Source of the DNA: Bacteroidota bacterium
GTDB taxonomy: Bacteria; Bacteroidota; Bacteroidia; Palsa-965
Reading direction: 5' to 3'
Length of the DNA: 64,000 nt
Assembly: GCA_020402865.1 (NCBI GenBank)
Contig: JADBYT010000014.1
Coordinates: 19,634-83,633 of the forward strand
Made by a program: the position numbers and the translations under genes. Below the pieces are notes generated by a model, which saw only the letters and a program-made list of their open reading frames with translations, did not search any database and was not told the origin of the DNA. Shown here one piece after another: positions 7,564 through 16,974 of the stretch; within the stretch, counting starts at the first letter, position 1, and each line of letters starts with the position of its first letter.

Positions 7564-10548
7564 TTACGAAATCCCCCGCCCCCTGAAAAACGCATACGTC
7601 TCCTTCATCATCGCCAGCATAACCATATTCATCACCTCCTTATTCTCAAAGAGCATATTTACAAACTGCTGATTGGCTTCTATGCCCCCCGCAAGCGACT
7701 CGCGGAATTTTTCGTTGAAACTGATGCCGAAATTGGCTTCCGAATTACTGAGCGCCTGTTGCTGCAGCTCTTGGTCGTGGCGCAGGTTGTTTTGGTTTTG
7801 TTCCAGAAAAAGGCTGTCGTTTTCGCTCAGGTTTATGCCGAAACGGGCATTTACGGCCTGGATAATTTCCGATAGGGCTGCGCGGCGGTCGGTGCCGGAT
7901 GCTGTGCCGGTGCCGGTTTGTGCGCGAAGCTCGCCGGTGCTGCCTTTTTCGAGTTCGATAGCCCCTTCGTTTTGCTTGCGGATGCGGAAATACTGCAGCG
8001 CAATTTTATCGGCCACGCGCACGTTTTCGGCATTGCTGCGTCCGGGTAATACGCTGTGCAGGTATTGCGCAAACACGTAAAAGCGCTCAAGTGCCGGCTG
8101 ATTGAATGGTATAATCTGCGCCAGAAAAGCATACAGGCTCGACCACTGCCGCAGCATTCGCTTAAATATGTTTTTCTCGTCGTCGCTCAATTGGACATAG
8201 CGGTCGGTGGCGGGCTGCAAAAAGGCATAAAGCTTCGACTGATCGCGTGTACTGCGGCCAGCGGAGAAAAACAACCCGGCAAAGGCTTCCACCTCTTCAT
8301 CGCGGTAAATGCCCATGCTGTCGAGCCGTTGACGGAGATCAAACAGCAAATTCGGATCGGTGAGTTCTTCTACTGTGGTGAGCTCATAGTAAGGCTGAAA
8401 CGCAGCCAGTATATCATCGCGCGTGTTGCGGAAGTCGAGCACAAACGTATTCTCTTTGCCGGGATGCGTGCGGTTGAGCCGCGAAAGTGTTTGCACGGCC
8501 TTTACACCGCTCAGCGCCTTGTCCACATACATGGTGTGCAGCAGGGGCTGATCAAAACCGGTCTGGTATTTATCGGCCACAATGAGCAGTTTGTATTTTT
8601 CACCAGCAAACTGTTCGGGCAACTGCTTTTCGCCAAATCCGTTGATTTCGGCTTCGGTAATGCCTTCGGGATAATCGTGTGTGGCTAACTTGCCGGAGAA
8701 TGCCACCAGCACATCCATATCAGTAATGCCTTTTTGCCTAAGCAGGTCACCGAATGCCATAAAATACCGGTAGGCATGCTCGCGGCTTTGCGTAACCAGC
8801 ATGGCCTTGGCCTTGCCGCCAATAAGGTGCTGAACCGATGAGCGGAAATGCTCAATCATGATTTCGGTTTTCTGCTGAATGTTGTGCGGATGCAGCGATA
8901 CATAATTGAGTATGGCCGACTGCGCCTTGCGGGGATTCAGTTCAGGGTCTTCCTCAATTTTTTTGGCAAGCCGGTAAAATGTGCTGTAGGTCGTATAATG
9001 CGTAAGCACATCAAGAATAAACCGCTCTTCAATGGCTTGCCGCATCGAATAAAGATGAAACGGATGCGGTTTGATGCGCCCGTTTTCGTCGGTTTCGGCA
9101 GGCATGTAATCGGTGGTGCCGAATACTTCGAGCGTGCGGGCTTTGGGTGTGGCGGTAAAGGCAAATAAACTCATGTTGGTTTGTTTGCCCCGCGCCTGCA
9201 TGGTGCGCAAAAGTTCGTCCTGCACATCTTCCTCCTCAGGATCGTCGTCGCCAAATACCGCCGCTTCGCCCAGCGCACGTTTCATGGTGTTGCTGGCTTT
9301 GCCGCCCTGACTGCTGTGCGCCTCATCGATAATAATGGCAAAGCGGTTTGAGCCGAGTTCACTTACTTTATCGAGTATGTGCGGAAACTTTTGCAGGGTT
9401 GTCACCACTACTTTGGCCTTTGCCATAAGTGCATCGGCCAGTTGCGCACTGTCTTTGTCGATAATCCGCAGCGTGCCTTTGGTGTGATCAAAACTTTCGA
9501 TGGTTTCCTGCAACTGCTGGTCGAGCACGTTGCGGTCGGTAATCACCACCACCGTATCAAAGCATTTCTGATTGGCGGCGTTGTGCAGTGTGCTCAGGCG
9601 GTAGGCAAGCCAGGCAATTGAATTGCTTTTGCCCGATCCGGCCGAATGCTGAATGAGGTAATGCTGCCCCGCCCCATGCGTGCGCACATGAGCCGTAATG
9701 CGGCGCACGGCATCAAGCTGGTGGTAACGCGGAAAAAGTATATCGCCCGCCTGGGTGAGCTTGTTGCGGCTTGTGCTGCGTTTCTGCATCAGAAACTTGC
9801 CGGCAATATCCATAAAGCTGTGCCGCTCCAGCACTTCATTCCAAAGGTAAGCCGTGCGGTAATCGCCTTCTGCCGGCGGATTGCCCGCTCCCAGCTGGTA
9901 GCCGCGGTTAAAAGGCAGATACACGGTATCGGCGCGGTTGAGGCGCGTGGTCATAAACACCTGCTCGGCATCCACCGCAAAATGTACCAAAGTACGGTTG
10001 CCAAACCGCAGCAGCGGCTCGGCCGGGTCGCGGTCTGTCATGTACTGCTTTTGCGCCTCTGCGGTGCCCTGACCGGTAAACAGGTTTTTGAGTTCGGCGG
10101 TGGCTAAGGGAATGCCGTTGAGGCTGAACACAAGATCAATGGAATTGTGGTTGGCCTCGCTGTAATGCAGCTGCCGGGTAAGCCCGAGGTGGTTGGCCGC
10201 ATACAGGGCAAGCGTTTCGGGATTGAGATTGGTTTCGGGCGCAAAATAGGCCAGCCGGAAACCTATGCCGTATTCGGAAAATCCGTTGCGCAGCACGCTG
10301 AGTATGCCCTCGCGCGCTGCTACTTCGCTTAGACGGCTCAGCAAGCGCGGACGCAACTGTGTGCCGTGTATTTTGGCCAACTTGGCTAAGGCTTTAGACT
10401 GCGTGGCTTCCAGAAATTCAAAAACCACATCGGGAAAAAGCGCCAGCTTTTTATCGTAACCGCTTTCGGGCAGGGCTTTCCAGCCGCCCTCGGTAAGCAG
10501 CCAGTGCTCAATGTTTTCTTCAAATGCTTTTTCGGTGAGCATACTCAT
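7564..10548 (-). CDS. hsdR: Type I restriction enzyme R subunit (motor/nuclease)
   Basis: A 994-residue subunit from the ATG at 10548 (MSMLTEKAF); upstream in-frame codons overlap the preceding gene and are not used. The N-terminal nuclease has the PD-(D/E)xK pattern with D138 and E152-x-K154. The superfamily 2 translocase follows: Walker A HSAGSGKS at 301-308, DEAH at 408-411, and a TATP motif III further on. The C-terminal 300 residues are helical, as expected for contact with the HsdM-HsdS core. HsdR translocates DNA with ATP and cuts when unmodified sites are found. It is the last gene of an hsdM-hsdS-GIY-YIG-hsdR operon. Length and motifs are intact, so it is probably functional. Confidence 0.97.
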   Translation of the reverse strand: MSMLTEKAFEENIEHWLLTEGGWKALPESGYDKKLALFPDVVFEFLEATQSKALAKLAKIHGTQLRPRLLSRLSEVAAREGILSVLRNGFSEYGIGFRLAYFAPETNLNPETLALYAANHLGLTRQLHYSEANHNSIDLVFSLNGIPLATAELKNLFTGQGTAEAQKQYMTDRDPAEPLLRFGNRTLVHFAVDAEQVFMTTRLNRADTVYLPFNRGYQLGAGNPPAEGDYRTAYLWNEVLERHSFMDIAGKFLMQKRSTSRNKLTQAGDILFPRYHQLDAVRRITAHVRTHGAGQHYLIQHSAGSGKSNSIAWLAYRLSTLHNAANQKCFDTVVVITDRNVLDQQLQETIESFDHTKGTLRIIDKDSAQLADALMAKAKVVVTTLQKFPHILDKVSELGSNRFAIIIDEAHSSQGGKASNTMKRALGEAAVFGDDDPEEEDVQDELLRTMQARGKQTNMSLFAFTATPKARTLEVFGTTDYMPAETDENGRIKPHPFHLYSMRQAIEERFILDVLTHYTTYSTFYRLAKKIEEDPELNPRKAQSAILNYVSLHPHNIQQKTEIMIEHFRSSVQHLIGGKAKAMLVTQSREHAYRYFMAFGDLLRQKGITDMDVLVAFSGKLATHDYPEGITEAEINGFGEKQLPEQFAGEKYKLLIVADKYQTGFDQPLLHTMYVDKALSGVKAVQTLSRLNRTHPGKENTFVLDFRNTRDDILAAFQPYYELTTVEELTDPNLLFDLRQRLDSMGIYRDEEVEAFAGLFFSAGRSTRDQSKLYAFLQPATDRYVQLSDDEKNIFKRMLRQWSSLYAFLAQIIPFNQPALERFYVFAQYLHSVLPGRSNAENVRVADKIALQYFRIRKQNEGAIELEKGSTGELRAQTGTGTASGTDRRAALSEIIQAVNARFGINLSENDSLFLEQNQNNLRHDQELQQQALSNSEANFGISFNEKFRESLAGGIEANQQFVNMLFENKEVMNMVMLAMMKETYAFFRGRGIS

Positions 10549-10573
10549 GTGCAGGGGAATTCTATGCAGAAAA

Positions 10574-11161
10574 TTAATGTTTTTTACCGATAAGCGGCGG
10601 GTATGCTTTTGCCAGCGCCCGCTCGTACAATGCCACATAATCTTTCATACCGGGCTCAAACGACCAGATGTGAAAAGCAACATGCAGGTTTATTTGCCTT
10701 GCCCACTCCACCAGCTGCAACCCGGCTGTACCGGTGTTGTAGTAATAACCAAGATGCGTCATGATACGCCCGCACATGTCTTTTTCAACCTTGCCCACAT
10801 ACAGCGTTTGTTCATATGCATACGGTTTTTTTTTCACTCCCGGTGTGGCCCGCTTTTTAGTATCGTCTTTAAGGTATGCCTTGAATGAAGAAAATACACT
10901 ATCCGGTGACAAATCTCCCCTCCAGACAATGCGGTACACACACGGACGTGTTTTAACAGGCCGGGCCGCCCAACTGATGAGCTTTTTCAGTGTTTCGGGT
11001 TCATCCTTTCCCTTCTGCCAGACGGGATCGGGCAATTCGCCGCAGTTCAGTTCGAAATAATCATACAGAAAGGTGGAAACGGAATGACTGAGCTGCCGGT
11101 TGGTTTCTTCAAGGGTATGCCTGAAAAATTCGGGAAAAGAAACGGGCTGATTCATGGGCAT
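10574..11161 (-). CDS. GIY-YIG-like protein inside the type I RM operon
   Basis: A 195-residue protein from the ATG at 11161. A GIY-YIG-like core starts near residue 73: strand CVYRIVW, then TLYVGKVEKD and RIMTHLGYYY, with a later glutamate in a helix (ALYERAL). In this branch the first element is C-V-Y and the second is L-Y-V-G, so catalytic competence is uncertain. The roughly 70 N-terminal residues are helical and unrecognised. It sits 12 bases after hsdS and 25 bases before hsdR on the same strand, so it is co-expressed with the restriction enzyme. Possible roles are an accessory nuclease or an anti-restriction-resistance factor; neither is shown. The family call is moderate. Confidence 0.65.
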   Translation of the reverse strand: MPMNQPVSFPEFFRHTLEETNRQLSHSVSTFLYDYFELNCGELPDPVWQKGKDEPETLKKLISWAARPVKTRPCVYRIVWRGDLSPDSVFSSFKAYLKDDTKKRATPGVKKKPYAYEQTLYVGKVEKDMCGRIMTHLGYYYNTGTAGLQLVEWARQINLHVAFHIWSFEPGMKDYVALYERALAKAYPPLIGKKH

Positions 11162-11173
11162 TGAATTAGCAGT

Positions 11174-12490
11174 TTATACTACACAGATTTTACCGGTTAC
11201 TACTTCACTGATGAGGGCAGTGCGGTATTCCTGCAGTAATTCTATTTCGCGTTCGATGCGGGTAATGGTTTGGTCTATTTGGGTGGTTTTGGTTTGGATG
11301 TAACAAATAATTTCATTTTGTTCCTTCAAAGAACAAAATGGAATGGAGAAATTGAGAAAAATTTCTAAATCAATACTATCAACTGTTGCCCCGATCTTAT
11401 TACAATAACTTAATATTTCGTTACTAAGCCCTTTTAGTAGGTAAAACAAGTAATCGACTGAAATCAAATTATTTGGTAAAATTGATTTCATATCTTGATT
11501 TAACGTCACGGGAACTTCGTTAATTGCAATTGGTAATGAATGCTTCAGAATACCAGATCTTACAACAATTAACACACTCCTGGTTTCAATTAATACTGCG
11601 GAAGACTCTTTGACTGCTAGTTCTGTCAACTTGTCTTGTGAATCATAAATCTCTTTAATGACCTTCATGTCTTTGGGGGATACCCAAGGAATTGGTCCAT
11701 TCCAATATTCAGAAACGTCAGTTGATGGGGTTCCTCCTCCTGTAACTTTTTCAACTAGATACTTCAACCTCTTCATCTCCCAATGCGCCGGAATTTCACC
11801 CAGCCATTCCACACCTGAGTCTTTGCGTTTGGCTTTGGGGTTTATGCCACGGGTTACCGCCTGGTTAATGAGGGCGGTGCGCTCTTCGCGCAGCAGGGTA
11901 ATGAGTTTTTGTTTGTGATAAATTAAAGAATCAATTAGTTCTGATTTACAATTTAGAAACCTTATTATCTGATTTTGCTCGTCCGAATCAAATGGGCAAG
12001 CAATTCTCATTGAGTTTAAGGTTTCATTTGTGAGTTGATTTATTGTCGATGTAGAAAATAATCCGGATTGAGCCTTGAAAATTTCAGAGTTGAAAAACCA
12101 ATAAACAAAGTCAGATAATTCACTTCTAAAAATAGACATGAAAGCTCCAAACGTTTGATTTTCGGAATATTTATCGATAAGTGCATTTTTACCGACGAGG
12201 TCTCTGCTACCATTACGTACACAAATTAAGATGTCACCAATTCTGGTAATATGCTTTTCACCTATTTCTTTTTTTACAAAGACATTATCACTTAAATCAA
12301 TTTTCCCATTTTGAATATTAGAAGATCTTAGTACAAGTTTACCTTCTGATTCGTCACAAATATCATCTGGAGAATATACAATACCAATTATTGTATCTCC
12401 AATATACTTCAACCGTTTCACCTCCCAATGTTCGGGAATTTCCCCAATCCACTCTACACCTGAGTCTTTGTATTTTTTATACCGTTTCAT
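11174..12490 (-). CDS. hsdS: Type I restriction-modification specificity subunit
   Basis: A 438-residue protein with the classic two-half layout. Each half starts with the same signature (DSGVEWxGEIPxHWE, near residues 9 and 222), followed by a target recognition domain and a helical spacer ending in RTALI. HsdS reads the bipartite DNA site and docks two HsdM subunits plus HsdR. Its start overlaps the hsdM stop by four bases. The recognition domains are much more AT-rich than the conserved parts, and the conserved segment is repeated as a 68-base direct repeat (11759-11826, 12404-12471). Both features are typical of specificity genes that exchange domains. Both halves look intact. The recognition sequence cannot be predicted from reading. 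Confidence 0.95.
   Translation of the reverse strand: MKRYKKYKDSGVEWIGEIPEHWEVKRLKYIGDTIIGIVYSPDDICDESEGKLVLRSSNIQNGKIDLSDNVFVKKEIGEKHITRIGDILICVRNGSRDLVGKNALIDKYSENQTFGAFMSIFRSELSDFVYWFFNSEIFKAQSGLFSTSTINQLTNETLNSMRIACPFDSDEQNQIIRFLNCKSELIDSLIYHKQKLITLLREERTALINQAVTRGINPKAKRKDSGVEWLGEIPAHWEMKRLKYLVEKVTGGGTPSTDVSEYWNGPIPWVSPKDMKVIKEIYDSQDKLTELAVKESSAVLIETRSVLIVVRSGILKHSLPIAINEVPVTLNQDMKSILPNNLISVDYLFYLLKGLSNEILSYCNKIGATVDSIDLEIFLNFSIPFCSLKEQNEIICYIQTKTTQIDQTITRIEREIELLQEYRTALISEVVTGKICVV
11759..11826. repeat. hsdS internal direct repeat, copy 1
   Basis: This 68-base segment encodes the conserved signature at the start of the second half of HsdS. It is close in sequence to 12404-12471 in the same orientation, at a spacing of 645 bases. 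Homologous recombination between the copies could delete or swap a recognition domain. Confidence 0.75.
12404..12471. repeat. hsdS internal direct repeat, copy 2
   Basis: Counterpart of 11759-11826, encoding the same signature at the N-terminus of HsdS. The two copies share most bases, whereas the flanking recognition domains do not resemble one another. Confidence 0.75.
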
Positions 12491-14211
12491 AGTTCAAGTG
12501 CTTTGTGCATTAAACCTTCGGTTTCTTTTTCGAGTGCGAGAATATCGGCGCGTATTTCGGCCAGGGAGCGCAGGGGTTTGTAGGTGTAGAAGTATTTGGT
12601 GAAATTAATTTCGTAGCCTGTTTTGGTTTTCTTTTCGTCAATCCATGCATCAGGTACGTGGGGCAATACTTCGCGTTTGAAATAGGTTTCAATATCGTCG
12701 GTAAGCGGCACGTTTTCAAAATCGCGCAGGGACGCATCGGGTTTGGGTTCGCCTTTTTTATCGGTTACCACGCGGCCTTTCGCATCGCGCTCGGGGCGTT
12801 CAACGGTAATGCGGCTGTAGCCGAAAAATTCCTTGTCGAAAATCTTCACATGCTCGCCTTCTTTAAACTGTCCGTAAATGCGCACAATTTTTTCAATTTG
12901 TGTGGGGCTAATTTCATTTCGTTTGCTGCCGAGGCTTTTGCTCATTTTCGAAGAAAACGACGCGGCGTTGAGAAGTTGTATTTTGCCTTTGCGTTTTTTC
13001 TCCTTGTGGTTGCTCAAAATCCACACATACGTGCTGATGCCGGTGTTGTAAAACAACTGATCGGGAAGGGCCACAATGGCTTCCAGCAGATCATGTTCGA
13101 TGATGTATTTGCGTATTTCGCTCTCGCCGCTGCCGGCACCGCCGGTAAACAGGGGCGAGCCGTTAAACACAATGCCAATGCGCGAACCGCCTTCGGCCAC
13201 CGGTTTCATTTTATGAATCATGTGCAGCAGAAACAGCAGTGAACCATCGTTGATACGCGGCAGCCCCGGCCCGAAACGTCCGGCAAAACCCAGCTTTTTA
13301 TGCTCGTCTTCAATTTGTTTCTGCACTTTCTTCCACTCCACCCCGAAAGGCGGATTGGCCAGCATATAATCAAACGTTTTACCGCCAAGTCCGTCGGCCG
13401 AGAGGGTGTTGCCCAATTTTATATTGTCGGTGTCCTGCCCTTTAATGAGCATATCGGCCATGCAAATGGCATACGACTCGGGGTTAAGCTCCTGCCCGAA
13501 CAGACCGAGTTTGGCGTGTGCGTTAAACTGCCTGATGAAGCGTTCGCCTTCCGAAAGCATACCGCCGGTTCCGCAGGTGGGGTCGTAAAGTGTGCGGATA
13601 ATGTCTTTTTTATGCAGCACTTCGTTATCGGGCACAAAAAGCAGTTTCACCATGAGCTCAATGACTTCGCGCGGGGTGAAATGTTCGCCGGCCGTTTCGT
13701 TTGAAACTTCGGCAAACTTGCGGATGAGTTCTTCGAAGATGTAGCCCATTTCGAGGCCGGAAGTCTGCGCTAAGTCGATTTTAGCAAACCGTTCGACAAC
13801 CGGATAAAGCAGTTCGGCTTTGTCAAGGCGCTCAATCTGTGCTTCAAAATTGAAATGTTCTACAATATCGCGCACGCTTTTGGAGAAGCTGTTCAGGTAG
13901 CTGCGCAGGTTTTCGGCCAGCTGTCCGGGTTCGTTGGTGAGCTTCTGAAAGTCGTATGGCGAACGGTTATGAAACTTATAGCCCGAAATTTTATTGAGCG
14001 CAAGATCAAGCAGCTCGTCGGATTTGGTTTTTACTTTGGGCGCCTGCGCAAGTACATCCTTTTTGGTAGCAGCCAGCACGGAGTCGAGCCGGCGCAAAAC
14101 GGTAAAGGGAAGAATTACTTTGCCATAATCGGCCTGTTTGTAATCGCCTCTGAGCAGGTCGGCCACACTCCAGATGAAATTGGCTTTTTCGCGGAAACCG
14201 GAATTGGTCAT
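12487..14211 (-). CDS. hsdM: Type I restriction-modification N6-adenine methyltransferase subunit
   Basis: A 574-residue protein from the ATG at 14211 (MTNSGFREKANFIW), the usual HsdM beginning; the open frame continues upstream to 14364 without family-like sequence. The N-terminal helical HsdM_N domain covers roughly 1-150. The methyltransferase domain has the AdoMet motif DPTCGTGGM at 210-218 and the catalytic NPPF at 286-289, placing it among the N6-adenine methylases. It modifies host sites so that HsdR does not cut them. It is the first gene of the operon, overlapping hsdS by four bases. No domain is missing. Confidence 0.97.
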   Translation of the reverse strand: MTNSGFREKANFIWSVADLLRGDYKQADYGKVILPFTVLRRLDSVLAATKKDVLAQAPKVKTKSDELLDLALNKISGYKFHNRSPYDFQKLTNEPGQLAENLRSYLNSFSKSVRDIVEHFNFEAQIERLDKAELLYPVVERFAKIDLAQTSGLEMGYIFEELIRKFAEVSNETAGEHFTPREVIELMVKLLFVPDNEVLHKKDIIRTLYDPTCGTGGMLSEGERFIRQFNAHAKLGLFGQELNPESYAICMADMLIKGQDTDNIKLGNTLSADGLGGKTFDYMLANPPFGVEWKKVQKQIEDEHKKLGFAGRFGPGLPRINDGSLLFLLHMIHKMKPVAEGGSRIGIVFNGSPLFTGGAGSGESEIRKYIIEHDLLEAIVALPDQLFYNTGISTYVWILSNHKEKKRKGKIQLLNAASFSSKMSKSLGSKRNEISPTQIEKIVRIYGQFKEGEHVKIFDKEFFGYSRITVERPERDAKGRVVTDKKGEPKPDASLRDFENVPLTDDIETYFKREVLPHVPDAWIDEKKTKTGYEINFTKYFYTYKPLRSLAEIRADILALEKETEGLMHKALEL

Positions 14212-14457
14212 AGAAATCGGGTAACGATGTTGGAAATTTTGATGTGTTAAAGATCGTATTTCCGGCGAAATAAAGCCATTGAGGTGTCGAAAATTAAATA
14301 TAGTTGTGACTGAACTGAAAACAGAACCGGAAAAATGAAAACCAATATTGTAATATCCCGACATCCGGGGAGAAACAACCCGTTCATTTCACGATCAGCG
14401 AAAACAAGTAAATACGTACATTCGTACTCGTATAACCCAATCTGACGAGACCGCCGT

Positions 14458-15291
14458 ATGGCCCGCATTGTAACTACCAAAGGAATTTCTGCCGCTATTT
14501 CCGATATTATTTCCAGGGCCACCGAACGTGTGGTCATTATTTCGCCGTACATACAACTGAGTCCGGTATTTGAGGAACGTATGGTTGCAGCCGGACAACG
14601 CGGTGTAAAACTGGTGGTGGTGTGTCGCGAGAAAAAACTGAAAGACGAGGAAAAAGTCAAACTGCTTGAAATTCCCAATGTAGAATTATATACGCACGAT
14701 AATGTGCACACAAAGTGTTATTACAACGGCCGCGAACTGGTGCTGGGTTCGATGAATTTTTACGAATATTCCGATAAATACAACCGAGAACTTGGCATTA
14801 GTATTGATGCCGTGGCCGATGCAGAACTGTATAACGATGCCGCGCGCGAATCGGAAGAGATACTGATGATGGCGCAGAAAAGCGGTAAAATTTATCGCTC
14901 AAGGATTCAGATAAAGCCGCAACCGAATACAACTGCGCATGCTACGCACACTGCGCCACAACAGCAGCCGCAGTCGAAACCGCAGCCACAACCCAAAGCG
15001 GAAAATTCAACCCCGCGCAGCACAACCCAAAACTTTACACAACGCCGCCCCGACAAACGCAACCTGTTCGAAAAACTGGCCGATACATTCAGCCATCAGG
15101 GCTATTGCCTGCGCTGCAAAAGCAAATTGCAATACAATCCGCATGCGCCCTACTGCACGTCGTGCTATGCAAGCTGGGTGCAATGGGAAAACCGCGAGTT
15201 TAAAGAGAAGTTCTGCCATTGCTGCGGCGAAGCCAACGCCAGCAGCATGAACAGGCCGCTTTGCAAATACTGCTACGCCAACGGGCGTTGA
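14458..15291 (+). CDS. PLD-like nuclease-type protein with C-terminal zinc ribbons
   Basis: A 277-residue protein. Residues 1-135 are a phospholipase D-like domain with one HxK motif (H84-x-K86), followed by S98-x-N100 and E111, as in single-HKD enzymes that act as dimers (Nuc, BfiI types). A Gln/Pro-rich linker (about 150-200) joins two cysteine modules: CxxC-x(12)-CxxC near residue 218, and CHCC with a later CKYC at the end. It is therefore a likely nucleic-acid-binding phosphodiesterase, though lipid or other phosphodiester substrates cannot be excluded. It is divergent from hsdM across 246 bases and may be part of the defence island or simply next to it. Its TGA stop lies in the first bases of a palindromic repeat element. 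Confidence 0.8.
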   Translation: MARIVTTKGISAAISDIISRATERVVIISPYIQLSPVFEERMVAAGQRGVKLVVVCREKKLKDEEKVKLLEIPNVELYTHDNVHTKCYYNGRELVLGSMNFYEYSDKYNRELGISIDAVADAELYNDAARESEEILMMAQKSGKIYRSRIQIKPQPNTTAHATHTAPQQQPQSKPQPQPKAENSTPRSTTQNFTQRRPDKRNLFEKLADTFSHQGYCLRCKSKLQYNPHAPYCTSCYASWVQWENREFKEKFCHCCGEANASSMNRPLCKYCYANGR

Positions 15292-15360
15292 TTTCGATAA
15301 GGCTCATTCGCACATGCCCGGTGATTTCGACAGGCACAACCGCCGGAAGCAAAATCACCG
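15289..15360. repeat. Palindromic intergenic repeat, locus 1
   Basis: The element begins with TGATTTCGA at the PLD gene stop codon, contains ctcattcgcacatgcccgg, and then an inverted repeat with nine-base arms cggtgattt (15319-15327) and aaatcaccg (15352-15360). The right arm supplies the stop of the convergent lipase gene. Related copies lie at 17151-17245 and 63869-64000. Confidence 0.7.
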
Positions 15361-16797
15361 TTCCAGCAGCATTCCCGCGCATTTCAGCAGCAACGCTTCA
15401 TACTCGGGCGGGGCTGATTTCTTTTTGTATGTATCCTCCAGCGCCTTAAAATACGTTTCGAATGCGCCTATGCCCATAAGTTGCAGATAGGCGGCGCAGT
15501 GCTGGTAGCTGAGTTGCACAAGGAACTGAAACACTACAGTGAGTTCGTGCAGCAGATCGGCGAAGAGGTGTTGCAGGGCTTCGAGCTGGGCTTTTGTGAG
15601 TTGTGTAATTTTTGCGAATTGAGCCAGCAGTGCATCCATAAACTGACGCGCGTGGTTGCGGGCCCAGCGGGTTTCGGAAAGGAGTTTCAGCGCGGTGAAA
15701 ATGAGTTTCTGTACCGCTTCAGCAATATGCAGACGCAACATGATGGCTGCAAATTTATCTTTGAACGCGCCTCCAAGTGCGTTCAGAATAATATGCACTA
15801 CGGTGGGCACTGCTTCCTCACCGGCATCAGTTATGAGCTGCAAACTCACCTGCCCCGGCAGCGGCGCGGTTTGTGGTACCAGCTGTGTGTACATGCCGCC
15901 GGCATTGTGGCGGGCGGCCCCCTCAAGACTGCGCTTCACCATGTAAGCCGAAATGAGTCCGAGCGCCACACTGCCGCGCAGATAAGGAGCATACAGAAAC
16001 GGCACTTTCTCAAGCATGGCCGGTTCCCAGCCGTGCGGCACCGGATCAATTACATTCCACACACGCAGCGTGCGCGTACCCAGCAGGCGGCCGTAGTATT
16101 CTGAAAACGCATTGTTGCCCGGTGTGGCTCCGGCCGATGGAAGTGCTGATACGGTAAACAAACGCTGCACATCCCAGAACGGCTGCTGATTAAGCAACGA
16201 AAGTGCCAGTGTGGCCGATAATGCGCCGCCGAGGCTATGCCCCGAAACCACCAGCTGCTGCGGGAACTTTTGCCGCTGCGACTCGGCCGCAAAAAACTCC
16301 TGTATGGTTTTACCATTGCTTTGCATCTTCCGCAAAATGGCTAACCCGATTTGCGTGCCTTCCGAAATGCGCACATCAGAAATACCAAAGGCCTGCTGAT
16401 GTTCGCTTTCAACAAGAGTATCGGGCATTGGCTTTTCATAAATCCACGGCACCGTTTTCTGCACGGTAAAATCTTCCACCATCCAGCCAAACATTGAAAC
16501 CGGATTTGTACCCGCCACCGCAGCCACGTAGGTTGCGCTTTCGGGTTCGTATGCTACAAACATTGTATTGCTTGCCACCTGTTTCTCCACATCCCCGCCA
16601 GCCGAAACAACTACCGGTCCCCACATTAATTTCCACTCACCCATCCACGAAATAAATTCCTTGTCGGCAAAAGCATGTTCGAGCGTGTGGTGCATCCAGG
16701 TTTGTAATGCCTGCGGCGTGCCTTTTTTGCCCATACAGAGATTAGAAAGGTAGTTGAGTGCGAAAATGCGCTGGGTGGGATTGAATGTGGGATTCAT
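15355..16797 (-). CDS. Lipase class 3 family protein
   Basis: A 480-residue alpha/beta hydrolase with the nucleophile elbow GHSLGG at residues 186-191 (Ser188), preceded by the strand QQLVVS, as in fungal-type class 3 lipases. An upstream segment (TYVAAVAGT) fits the family's oxyanion strand. The C-terminal 200 residues are helical and unlike a catalytic domain. There is no signal peptide, so it is predicted to be cytoplasmic. Substrate is unknown. It stands alone; its TGA stop falls in the palindromic repeat shared with the PLD gene end. The family call is good, the physiological role is not known. Confidence 0.85.
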   Translation of the reverse strand: MNPTFNPTQRIFALNYLSNLCMGKKGTPQALQTWMHHTLEHAFADKEFISWMGEWKLMWGPVVVSAGGDVEKQVASNTMFVAYEPESATYVAAVAGTNPVSMFGWMVEDFTVQKTVPWIYEKPMPDTLVESEHQQAFGISDVRISEGTQIGLAILRKMQSNGKTIQEFFAAESQRQKFPQQLVVSGHSLGGALSATLALSLLNQQPFWDVQRLFTVSALPSAGATPGNNAFSEYYGRLLGTRTLRVWNVIDPVPHGWEPAMLEKVPFLYAPYLRGSVALGLISAYMVKRSLEGAARHNAGGMYTQLVPQTAPLPGQVSLQLITDAGEEAVPTVVHIILNALGGAFKDKFAAIMLRLHIAEAVQKLIFTALKLLSETRWARNHARQFMDALLAQFAKITQLTKAQLEALQHLFADLLHELTVVFQFLVQLSYQHCAAYLQLMGIGAFETYFKALEDTYKKKSAPPEYEALLLKCAGMLLER

Positions 16798-16874
16798 TTA
16801 CAAAGGATTTGATGAGTCGGTAAACTTATCACACGGTAATGTAAAAATTCAGTGTCTGTTTAAAAGTTTCAGAT

Positions 16875-16910
16875 ACGAAAAACAGGCGCATTAATACGCC
16901 TGTTTTTCGT
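16875..16910. terminator. Perfect 14-bp stem hairpin
   Basis: The arms acgaaaaacaggcg (16875-16888) and cgcctgtttttcgt (16897-16910) are perfectly complementary around an eight-base loop. The A/T runs inside the stem allow it to act as an intrinsic terminator in either direction. It lies upstream of the lipase start and would stop minus-strand transcripts coming from the deacetylase or its remnant. Confidence 0.7.
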
Positions 16911-16974
16911 CGATTATTCAATGCGAATAATCTTACTGAAATTAGTGTTCATCTTCAAGTAATACCTAAAACGA

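Noticed and set aside
14247..14711. 154-codon minus-strand frame overlapping the PLD gene start
   Set aside because: Low-complexity Ser/Thr/Phe composition, mostly antisense to the PLD-like domain, no motif.
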